In this document: piece after piece, positions 1 to 9,700 of the stretch
Layout: each line of letters starts with the position of its first letter
Position numbering within the stretch: position 1 is the first letter of the stretch
Assembly: GCA_015478945.1 (NCBI GenBank)
Contig: JABUQX010021992.1
Location: 30,001-85,000 of the forward strand
Origin: Trachelipus rathkii
Lineage: Eukaryota > Arthropoda > Malacostraca > Isopoda > Trachelipodidae
Length of the DNA: 55,000 bases
Reading direction: 5' to 3'
The notes under the pieces: model-generated
Database searches by the model: none
What the model saw: the letters and a program-made list of their open reading frames with translations, nothing else
Told to the model about the DNA's origin: nothing
Position numbers and translations under genes: made by a program

Positions 1-335
1 TGAGAGTCCATCGCCGTCCCATGAAACTCTATTGTGATTTTTCTGACTACGGCAGTTCACTAAAGGGTATAAAGGGGTGGTAAGGCTGGATTTCTTTTCG
101 ACTTGCATCATATTCTTCTATTACTTTTCTGTTTCCTGTGCATACTGCGCACCTTACCTCCAACCATGGAGAGAAGGTGGGATGATAATGATTGACATAT
201 ATTTATATTATATATATATTATATTTAATAATGTATATATATATAGAGAATAAATATACGAAAAATTATAAATATTTAAATATATTATATATATTATTCA
301 AATTCATATATATATTATATATATATATTTATTTA

Positions 336-384
<49 letters not shown>

Positions 385-462
385 CTTTGTTTGTTCTGAA
401 TTTGATAGCTTTGGAATCTTTAAGTGAAAGTTTGAATTTATGTAATATATTTTTTAATAACA
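1..462. other. Left edge, no gene recognised; TA-rich from about 200
   Basis: The first 190 bases are of mixed composition and could be the end of an exon or old repeat, but I recognise nothing. A minus-strand frame is open from about 186 down to a stop at 47-49 and contains CAVC, but it matches no family I know. From about 200 to 383 the sequence is TA-rich, with a (TA)n run at about 340-383. Upstream exons of the family E gene that follows are expected to its left; I could not find one here. Confidence 0.5.
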
Positions 463-507
463 ATGAGTGAAAGATATTTAAATTTGTATATATTTTTTTC
501 TTCGCAG

Positions 508-1977
508 GTTGGTACAGGGGGGGAAAATAAAGCCATGAAATTCGCAATCCCACGAATTTGGAGAGAGCCAACTGACCACTCCAGCAATTGCTTCTTCTGT
601 TTGGTGGACCCGTCCAAGCGTCGAGCTGGCAAAAATGCGCCTGCTATCATATATCCAGACCTTCCGTCATCCATTGCCCAAGTGCCACACTCTCCTGAGC
701 TCCCTGTACCCATTCCTCCAAAGGGAAGACAGCCATCTTCAGAAGAAAGCAGCAAATCAGAAGACGATGAAGTCGTTGATCCTGAATATAGTGTAGCTGA
801 GAAGAGAAACTCATATTTCCCCAACCAAGAAGACATAAACGACTTGATCAGAGATTTTGGTCTCACAAAGTCCAATGCCGAGCTTTTGACGTCGAGACTC
901 AAGCAGTGGAATTTGTTACATGAAAGTGTGAAAGTCGCAAGTCAGAGAAAACGTCACCACTCTTTTTCAACTTTTTTCACCAGTCAAGATGGGCTTTGCT
1001 TTTGCCACAATGTGACAGGTTTGTTTGAGGCACTTGGAATTGCCTGTAACCCCTGCGAGTGGCGCCTCTTCATTGATAGCTCATCGAAGAGTCTCAAAGC
1101 TGTGCTACTTCATAACGGGAACATGTATCCATCTCTTTCCTTGGCTCACTCGGTGCAGCTCAAAGAGGAACACAGCAGCGTGAAGCTATTGCTAAGTGCC
1201 TTGAAATATGAAGAACACAATTGGGAAGTTATCGGAGATTTCAAAATGGTGGCCTTCCTGATGGGTCTCCAAGGCGGCTTTACCAAGTTTCCATGTTACC
1301 TTTGTCTCTGGGACAGCAGGGCCTCCGCAGAACACTACCAAAGGCGGGATTGGCCACAGCGGACTGAGTTCAGTGTAGGGAGGAACAATGTCAAATGGGA
1401 GCCTCTGTTGGACCCCCAGAAAATATTGTTTCCTCCACTACACATAAAATTAGGCCTCATGAAACAGTTTGTCACAGCTCTAGATAAGGAGTCTTCAGCC
1501 TTCATCTACCTGCAAGGCTTCTTCCCTAAGCTGTCTGAGGCAAAGGTCAAAGCCGGTGTCTTCGTCGGACCACAAATAAAAAAGATCATAGAGTGCAAGG
1601 AATTCCCGAAGAAGCTGACTAGGACAGAAAAAGCAGCTTGGAACAGCTTTGTTGCAGTGGTTCGTGGCTTCCTTGGGAATCACAAGGCCGAAAACTATGA
1701 GGAGCTTGTTGAGACCTTGGTCAGGAACTACGGCAAAATGGGCTGCAGGATGTCCCTCAAAGTCCATATCCTTGATGCTCATCTTGCTAAATTTAAGGAG
1801 AACATGGGGGCGTACTCAGAGGAGCATGGCGAGCGATTTCACCAGGATATTCTGGACTTTGAACGCCACTACCAAGGATCATATAACGAAAACATGATTG
1901 GAGACTATATTTGGGGGTTGATTCGTGAAAGCAACTTACCGTATAAGCGTAAATCCAGAAAAACTTCTCACTTCTAA
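508..1977 (+). CDS. Family E protein (ERFHQD motif), intact terminal exon, copy 1
   Basis: Unnamed protein; similar sequences recur, as I recall, in many arthropod gene sets without a function. The exon starts after a pyrimidine-rich tract ending CAG at 505-507 and reads in phase 0 to a TAA at 1975-1977. The frame also holds an ATG at 463 that lies before the acceptor; the next ATG is at 535. Numbering from the 463 ATG: C43-x2-C46 follows an IWREP motif at 32-36; an acidic stretch lies at 93-108; FIDSS has D205; IGD has D259; C278-x2-C281 is followed by WD; LGLMKQF is at 330-336; FLGNHK at 403-408; EEHGERFHQD at 453-462; a basic KRKSRK tail at 495-500. No frameshift interrupts it. The decayed copy 2 shows that an N-terminal zinc-finger part belongs upstream; that exon was not found. 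I infer a possible DDE-type transposase or a gene domesticated from one. No inverted arms like those of copy 2 were seen in its downstream flank. Confidence 0.75.
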   Translation, partial: VGTGGENKAMKFAIPRIWREPTDHSSNCFFCLVDPSKRRAGKNAPAIIYPDLPSSIAQVPHSPELPVPIPPKGRQPSSEESSKSEDDEVVDPEYSVAEKRNSYFPNQEDINDLIRDFGLTKSNAELLTSRLKQWNLLHESVKVASQRKRHHSFSTFFTSQDGLCFCHNVTGLFEALGIACNPCEWRLFIDSSSKSLKAVLLHNGNMYPSLSLAHSVQLKEEHSSVKLLLSALKYEEHNWEVIGDFKMVAFLMGLQGGFTKFPCYLCLWDSRASAEHYQRRDWPQRTEFSVGRNNVKWEPLLDPQKILFPPLHIKLGLMKQFVTALDKESSAFIYLQGFFPKLSEAKVKAGVFVGPQIKKIIECKEFPKKLTRTEKAAWNSFVAVVRGFLGNHKAENYEELVETLVRNYGKMGCRMSLKVHILDAHLAKFKENMGAYSEEHGERFHQDILDFERHYQGSYNENMIGDYIWGLIRESNLPYKRKSRKTSHF

Positions 1978-2008
1978 ATATTTTGAGGTCTCTATTGTAT
2001 AAACTAAG

Positions 2009-2018
2009 AATAAATAAA
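2009..2018 (+). terminator. Polyadenylation signals after family E copy 1
   Basis: Two overlapping AATAAA hexamers (2009-2014 and 2013-2018) lie about 31 bases after the stop codon, a normal distance for a eukaryotic poly(A) signal. In sequence this AT-rich the hexamer is also expected by chance, but its position supports a functional 3' end for copy 1. Confidence 0.45.
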
Positions 2019-2394
2019 TGCTACTTTTGAGTTATATTTCGTGTTTTTTTCTATTTTGTGTAATCGAGAATGATTATATTCACCAATTTTTTATATCGGA
2101 ATTGGTAAATTTGTAAAATATCATTATCCTGGTCACAAAATCAAAGTTTGGAGGAAATATTAACCATTTTTCATACCTTTCTAGGTATAAGAAAATAGAA
2201 AATTACAGTTGTTGACGAAAAGACAAAAAATGTGTTTCATGAAGTAAGAACATCATTATTTAAAAATTATTTTGTTCTTTCTCATTTAATTTACACCTTT
2301 TTTTAAAGATTATTATTAAACACTAGATTAAGATATATATATTTTTTATGAAGTTAAAAATTTATCAACTAAATTTAAAAAGTAAGGCAATAGG
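2019..2394. other. AT-rich flank, nothing recognised
   Basis: No open frame, repeat or arm sequence was recognised. I looked here for the ACTGG-type arm and the GGAATCAG motif found downstream of copies 2 and 3, and did not see them. Confidence 0.5.
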
Positions 2395-2560
<166 letters not shown>

Positions 2561-2772
2561 GGAAATAAAACGCATATGCAATTTTATTTATTATTTGTTT
2601 ATACTTAAACGATACCCTTTACAAGAGTCATGCGACTATTTAATTTACTACTTTCCGTCCCAGACGTTCAAACGATTTTATGCTGCAATAATAAAAAAAT
2701 ATACAATTAAAAAGCTAAATAATAATATATACGAATCTATAAATTCTCATGAAGGAAAATGGAAATACATAC

Positions 2773-2999
2773 CACACAGGCCGGGATAGGTTTTACTACA
2801 AGATTTCCCCTTTGGACAAGCAGAACAAGGTTTTCCTGTTTTATAAACAGGTCCTTTACCAAAGTTTCCAGCTTCTCCGTAGTTGCAGACAATTTCATAA
2901 CGGTAGGTATCGCCTACTTTGTATATTGAACCACCACAACCAAGGTAGCAAGATTTTGCCCAAATGAGTTGGGAGTAGTGTCCGTATTCAGAGTCAAAT
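2773..2999 (-). CDS. CAP/venom-allergen-5-like protein, one internal exon
   Basis: On the minus strand, 227 bases encode 75 complete codons with one base left over at each end. They begin FDSEYGHYSQLIWAKS, which satisfies the first CRISP/CAP signature (GHYSQLIWAKS), continue with a GCGG motif and VCNYGEAGN (an approximate second signature), and then PVYKTGKPCSACPKG and end YPGLC, the cysteine-rich end usual in arthropod CAP proteins. The exon is bounded by an AG acceptor (plus-strand CT at 3000-3001) and a good donor, G|GTATGT (plus-strand AC at 2771-2772). CAP proteins are secreted; in arthropods they include venom allergen 5, but role and substrate vary, and the function here is unknown. 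The N-terminal CAP exons and the last exon were not found, so upstream exons would lie at higher coordinates, possibly beyond the satellite. It could instead be a lone exon of a fragmentary gene. Confidence 0.88.
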
Positions 3000-3113
3000 C
3001 TATGGACAGGTTATATGTATACTATTTTTATAAATATGACATTGATAAATAAAATGCAGAGATAATGATGATTTTGAACATTTGGTACAGAATGGAAATC
3101 TACATTACATTAA

Positions 3114-3782
<669 letters not shown>

Positions 3783-3856
3783 GTTGGGGATTTTTTGGAT
3801 TTTTTGAGAAAAAAATCAATTTTTGATTTTTTGGATTTTTTGGATTTTTTGAGATT
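3783..3856. repeat. Short T-rich tandem repeat (TTTTTTGGA)
   Basis: Several imperfect copies of TTTTTTGGA, some ending TTTTTTGAGA, lie just inside the left arm. They may be part of the element's subterminal region. Confidence 0.6.
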
Positions 3857-3868
3857 CGTGACGTCACG
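3857..3868. promoter_or_regulatory. Perfect palindrome CGTGACGTCACG with a CRE core
   Basis: The 12-base perfect palindrome contains TGACGTCA, the consensus site for CREB/ATF-type bZIP proteins. It lies about 700 bases upstream of the copy 2 start codon, inside the left end of the element. It may be a promoter element or a subterminal protein-binding site; there is no evidence of use. Confidence 0.35.
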
Positions 3869-4226
3869 CGAATTATAATTTGTAAACAAACTTTTTTTTT
3901 TTTAAGTTCGATTAGGTATTATTTTTAACCCTAAGCCCTATATCTGAGTTCAAAATCTTAAAATAGGGCTTATAGTCTATGACACAATGAAACATCAACA
4001 CTAAAGAGTGTTATTTGTAATAATGATAATATATTACATCAGAAATATAAGAAACATGTTTGAAACATGATCTTTTGTTGACATTTTTATAATGTAGAAA
4101 TTTGAAACAGAGTAGCCTTGCTATGATATTATTATTCTAATTTTTTATTTCTATTGAAGTTAAATCACTTAAATATCCAAATAACTAAAAAAATATATAT
4201 AAAAAAGCAAAAAAAAAAAAAAAATT

Positions 4227-4309
4227 CTGGTATGGACTTTTCCAGCTGTTTTATACTAATTTGAAGATGCTGATTCCAAATCTGATCTCAGATTTGCTCT
4301 ATCACATCC
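4227..4309 (+). repeat. Second, internal copy of the left arm (arm B)
   Basis: Starts CTGGTATGGACTTTTCCAGC after an A-run and repeats 3697-3780 in the same orientation with about ten differences. It lacks the ACTGGTCTACA terminus. Its reverse complement is the best match to the right arm (16 identical bases, AGATTTGGAATCAGCA). Either the left arm was duplicated or two related elements are nested here. Confidence 0.75.
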
Positions 4310-4559
4310 CATTTCTATGCAATCGGCAAATCCCATTTTCATGGATTTTACCCGAAATTAGCACTTTGTCACTGATGATTGCAAGTTGTTGCGAGTCAGT
4401 GACTGCTTTAGTGATAAAAGATGGTGTTGTATTTGGACAATAGTGTGTTTATTAATATCATTTTATGTACATTTCACAATTTATTACATTATTACATTAT
4501 TACATATTACAATCATTTTATGTACATATCACAATTTATGTAATATTTTTCATTTGCAG

Positions 4560-5704
4560 GTTGTGATCTAACAATGGCTACAACATCCGAAAGAAGGAGA
4601 TGCCGTAATGACACAGATATCTTCTGCTACATCTGTGGGAGCTTCACTTTGCAGGATCAAAGGCGCAACATTAATACCTTTGTCAAGAGGGTGTATCTTG
4701 CCTACTTTAAAGTAGGACTGGGAGACCAAGACAAATATTGGGTTCCTCACAAAGTGTGCAAACGTGTGTTGAAACTTTGCTATCATGGTCTAAAGGAAAG
4801 AATGCTAAGCTGAGATTTGGTGTGCCAATGGTTTGGAGAGAACCAACAAACCATTTGGATGACTGCTACTTCTGCCTTGTCAATGTAAAAGGTTTCAATA
4901 AGACAAACAAACACCACTTACAATACCCAAATATCCCATCTGCCAGACGACCAGTTGAACACTGTGAGGAAATACCTGTGCCTGTATTTACTGAGCTACC
5001 GGAGATTGATGTTGAAAATATCAGTTTACCTTCTTCTACAGATGATGAGGATGATGCTCTGACCGAATATACGCCATCTGTTGCAGATTCTGATACAATT
5101 GCTATGTTTAGTCAGCCTGAATTGAATGATCTGGTAAGAGATTTGTATTTGCCAAAGCAGTCTGCTGAATTGTTGGCTTCCAGGCTAAAAGAGAAAAACT
5201 GCTAATAAAACTTGGGTTAATGAAGCAATTCGTCAAAGCTCTTGATCACACTGGAGACTGCTTCAGCTATATTTTTTCAATCTTTCCAAGTCTCAGTGCC
5301 GAGAAGAAAAAGGCAGGAATATTTGATGGCCCTCAAATAAGAAAACTCATCAGGGATCCACACTTTGTTACAACAATGACTGGGTAAGAGTTTGGAATGC
5401 ATTCTCTGATATGCACAGAATTCATTTGAGAACAGGAGACGGACAACTACCGAAAGATTGTGGAGGAGCTGCTCTTTGAGTTTCCAAGCACTTGGATGTA
5501 GAATGAGCATCAAAGTTCACTACTTACATAGTCACTTGGACGACTTTCCAGAGAACTTGGGTCACGTGAGCGAAGAGCAAGGTGAACGCTTTCATCAAGA
5601 CATTAAAGTTATGGAAGAACGTTACCAAGGCCGATGGGATGAGAGACATTCCACAAGCTGTACATCGGAGATCGTCAAAGAAGAGGTCGTTTATGCAAAT
5701 GTAA
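4560..5704 (+). pseudogene. Family E copy 2, decayed, core deleted
   Basis: A plausible acceptor (CATTTGCAG, ending 4559) precedes an ATG at 4574. The N-terminus has C18-x2-C21 (FCYIC) and HKVCK at 59-63, a likely zinc-binding part absent from copy 1's exon. A one-base loss at about 4764 shifts the frame; the protein continues with the WREP and CYFC motifs and an acidic linker to ASRLKEKNC, where a TAA stands at 5203-5205. About 176 residues are then missing compared with copy 1, and homology resumes at IKLGLMKQF (5205). More breaks follow: a stop at 5385-5387, shifts near 5384-5480, then ERFHQD in frame at about 5587-5604, loss of about ten residues after GRWD, and a last shift into a basic tail ending at the TAA 5702-5704. 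It cannot make a full protein. The lost part contains the residues I suspect are catalytic. Confidence 0.85.
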
Positions 5705-5950
5705 CATCACTATTGTCAATTTACATTTTTGTACATATTTTCCTTAATTTCACATGTCAATTCTAAAATGGTAATAAGCATTCACTCACATTTATATGCA
5801 TTCACTACCACAACTTTGTGATACAGATCATTAAATGTATTTTTTATTATTATTGTATATTGTATCTTACCTTATTCTTGTCTGTAAGTCTGTTCAGCTC
5901 TTCAAAAAATTATCATAAATTTGCTGTTTATTTTAAACTGCAATATGTGA

Positions 5951-6069
5951 TATCTCAAAAACCTGATGTGATAGACAAAACCGATGAAAGATTTGGAATC
6001 AGCACCCCAAAATTCATACTTTAAACACCGTTTGTACCTGTATTCACAGAAAAATGTTGTTGACCAGTG
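5951..6069 (-). repeat. Right inverted arm of the copy 2 element
   Basis: It reads TATCTCAAAAAC at its inner end (5951-5962) and CCAGTG at its outer end (6064-6069). Its content lines up along its whole length with 54189 back to 54073, beside copy 3, in the same orientation relative to the gene: TATCTCAAAAAC, GGAATCAG and TTGTTGRCCAGTGT all recur at matching spacing. Against arms A and B it is inverted. Confidence 0.7.
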
Positions 6070-6300
6070 TAATAATTATTATCAAATCAAATCAGAGAAT
6101 TCTTTACTCAGTCAAAAATTAAAATATTTACAACATTGCACTTTTAAATTTACAAATATAATGACAATGAATTTTGATTTGATTGGGATGTTTTGGTGGC
6201 AATTTCGTCATAGGAGCTCATGTGTCGTTTCTCAGAGTATTTATTATAGGCAAACTTCTATTACATTAATTTTTAACAATATATAGACAATATATACATG
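6070..6300. other. Flank outside the element, nothing firm
   Basis: AT-rich unique-looking sequence. A minus-strand frame at about 6165-6260 is open and not of simple composition, but it is short and I cannot assign it. No repeat was recognised. Confidence 0.4.
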
Positions 6301-6306
6301 CAACTG

Positions 6307-6341
<35 letters not shown>

Positions 6342-6440
6342 TATATGTTATATTAAATATATAAATTATATATTGTATATATATCTATATTATATATATA
6401 TACATTTTTTGTAGAGAAATATATATAGCATATTTATTAC

Positions 6441-6471
<31 letters not shown>

Positions 6472-6557
6472 AATATATATTATATAATATATATATATAG
6501 ATATATATATTTATATATATATATATAATATATATATATATTTATAAAAATATATAT

Positions 6558-6625
<68 letters not shown>

Positions 6626-6657
6626 TATCTAATTATATAAATATATATATATAATAA

Positions 6658-6747
<90 letters not shown>

Positions 6748-6838
6748 ATATATGTATATATATATATATATATCATATATATAATATATATATATAATAT
6801 AATATATATATATATATATTATATATATATAATATATG

Positions 6839-6898
<60 letters not shown>

Positions 6899-6945
6899 AT
6901 ATATATAATATATATATATATACTATATATATTATTATGTTTCTA
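6301..6945. repeat. (TA)n-rich block
   Basis: Long runs of TA, the longest at about 6555-6623 and 6664-6744, broken by short variants. Frames translating as Tyr-Ile repeats here are products of the repeat, not genes. Confidence 0.95.
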
Positions 6946-7440
6946 GCACTCTTATAATCCTTATTTGCAAAACAACAATATTGTAGCATCTGCCTTACGT
7001 TGTACTCACTCAAACATTCAAGTACTTCTTTCATTCAGTTTATTCAAGGAGGATGCAATTCACGAAGTATAAGTTGTGTAGGAACCATAGGCAGAAGGGA
7101 TACCTTCAGGACCATCGCTTCATAGCTCATAAAACACAGATATCGCATCTTTGGTTGAAATTTCTATTTTAAGAATTTTTGTTGCAGGATAATAAGGAGA
7201 TATCAACGGAGTCGATAATTTGGAATTAGATTAAAAGCTTTGTAGGGAAAGTTCAGCATTCGTATAAGATAGGCGGTTAGTGATGCCGTCGCATGAACAT
7301 GAGGAGGAAAGAGGGCATTGAAGCAAAGTTAAGGTTGACTATTTGCCAAAGGACATAATGAGAGTGAGGAATATTTATATATTTTGAGGAGTAAAGATCT
7401 TTAAATGTTACAAAGAATTAATTTAACACGATTTTCGGAT
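6946..7440. other. Unassigned sequence between TA block and satellite
   Basis: This part has ordinary composition and none of the satellite motifs. No frame of useful length, tRNA-like fold or known repeat was recognised on either strand. Confidence 0.4.
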
Positions 7441-9700
7441 GAAATTCTATTAGGTTTTATTAATTTGGGTATATATCTCAGTTGACTACTAGTATATGCC
7501 ATTATGATTTATTTTTAAAATATATTTATGAAGAGAGTAATAATTTAAAAATGACTATAAGTATAGTTCACTTATGTTTTATTATATTATTAATAATATT
7601 TAGAGAATATTGTATAGGGAGGTACACTCACTGATATTATTATGAACTATTATAGAGTATTATATATATAGTATACTTTTTAATAGGGAATTTCAAAAGT
7701 TATAGACCTATATATTAATCACTATATAAGTCATAATCTTTAATTTATAATTACAATTTATATATAAAAAGCATTAATCCACTAGAACATATCACTTATC
7801 AGATTGCATAGTACATAATTGATATTACATTCTACATTTATTGAGTTTGTAATTCCTTAATAACAATGGGAGGAGTAATTCAGTATTAAAATATATACTA
7901 TATATATATTATTCATTAATTCTTTATATAAATATTAATTATAAGAGTATGATACTAATATGATTTAAAATACTCTACTAGATATTGCTTTTTTACCTTT
8001 ATTAATATTTAGAGGATCACACATGATACATACCTTAAATTATTCAATGTACATATAGTCATAATACAATTAAAATATAATATCAAAGCGAAAAAAACAA
8101 TTTATTTACATTATTTATGAATCTATATTTATTCTTTCCCCAAATTTTTTTATATTTTATCTAACGTGACACTACATTATATTAATTAAATAATTTGATA
8201 TTTCATTTATATAAATGCTTATAATAAGTCATGTTCTATACTAAGATTTATACATTGGAAATATATTAATAATTATAATAATTATATAAATATATTAATA
8301 TTAATAAATAATATATTAATTATTATATATTAATTTAAATATATATTAATTTAATCAATATATTAATATAATAATATTATTAAATATATAATTTATTATT
8401 ATATATATATATTAATATTATACATAATTACTATATATTATAATTATAATATATATGTATAATAATATAAATATTATTTAATTAATATATAATATATATT
8501 ATATATATTATATAATAATTATATATATATCTATAAATATAACTCTCAGGGTAGAGTACATTTCATGAGAAAATAATTTAATGACAGGCGGAAATAATAT
8601 TAAATTATAATAATAATATATATATCTATCATACACCTAAACACATAGTATTCAAAATATAATATTAATATTATTAATATAATATAATAAATATATAATA
8701 AAATATATTATAATATTTATAATATAGTGGGTCCATCTAGAGACATTATATAAACTTACGAATGATATTTTAAGAGTCTTATATATTACGGTCTTATATA
8801 AATAATTTAAGGCTTATTATTCACTAGTTTATATAGTCATTTAATATTGTATATCTTATGATTTAATATTGTGAGGGTATTATACAAGTTAATGCCGATA
8901 CGCTGGTTGAATTAGCAATCATTTTAATATCCTAATCCCTCAGGTTCTTATGTGGCATCATCATTTATGCTTTATATATAAATTTAAGATTTATTTAATA
9001 TTTAGAAAGTATGATATACATACTATTGACTACATAGCTGCTTGATTATTTCTATTTATATAATATTTTTATCGCAAACTCTTATATGTTATATTTTAAT
9101 AATAATATATTAGGAAGTGACAAGGTTCTATGCATTATATTTAAGTATGCCTATTATATAATATAGTTAATATATTTTTAAATAATTATATTATGGGGAG
9201 TACAAGTTATAACCTAGTAGTTATGCTTGTTCATTATATATATTGGGTATTAGGATGAGGAACCTACATAGTAGTATCATGAGAGTTCTTAAATTAATAT
9301 ATAAGGAGAACGTCACAGTGACACTTACTTACCTAAGTTTCTGCTTATATATAATGTATTAACTTTAAATACATTCTCGTTGGGGAATATATTACTATTA
9401 GAGTTCTTTATAACATTTGAGAAGTACACTTTATATAGCCAATTAGTCTCTGTTCTTATTACAAAAGACGGGTACCTCGCTTTAACCCAGTTTGCTATTA
9501 TATGTTATCTATATATTTTTATATTAATTTTGATCTATTATATACCTTTTACTTCAGTTTTGCATCATTAGACATTATCTAAAATATACCTTATAGGTAG
9601 GCACTCTATCGTATACCGGTACGATATAGCAACCTATTTCTATATAAGGCTATTAAGCACTATGTTTTATCAGTTACTATCTATTACTTCTATAAACGAG
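7441..9700. repeat. Probable left edge of the satellite, very degraded
   Basis: Very AT-rich, with a TA/TAAT spacer-like block at about 8230-8530. The first recognisable satellite phrase is at 9228-9272: GCTTGTTCATTATATATATT followed by a G-rich/C-rich pair, a damaged form of the 'TTGCTTGTTCTTTATATTGG' linker. The exact start of the array cannot be fixed. Confidence 0.45.

Noticed and set aside
47..186. Minus-strand open frame with CAVC at the window's left end, considered as the last CAP exon or a zinc-finger exon of family E
   Set aside because: The sequence fits neither family and no convincing splice site bounds it.
192..470. Tyr-Ile-rich open frame, and similar frames at 6661-6957, 42695-42895, 52203-52528 and 53648-54027
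   Set aside because: They translate (TA)n repeats; both strands give the same kind of peptide.
438..902. 154-codon minus-strand frame opposite family E copy 1
   Set aside because: Antisense shadow of the conserved plus-strand exon.
5384..5480. An intron in copy 2 starting at GGGTAAGAG (5382-5390)
   Set aside because: The following bases keep coding for recognisable family residues (VWNAF) in another frame, so a frameshift explains the break better than a splice donor.
6165..6260. Short minus-strand open frame of mixed composition outside the right arm
   Set aside because: Too short, no splice sites or family motif that I can name; left as unassigned.
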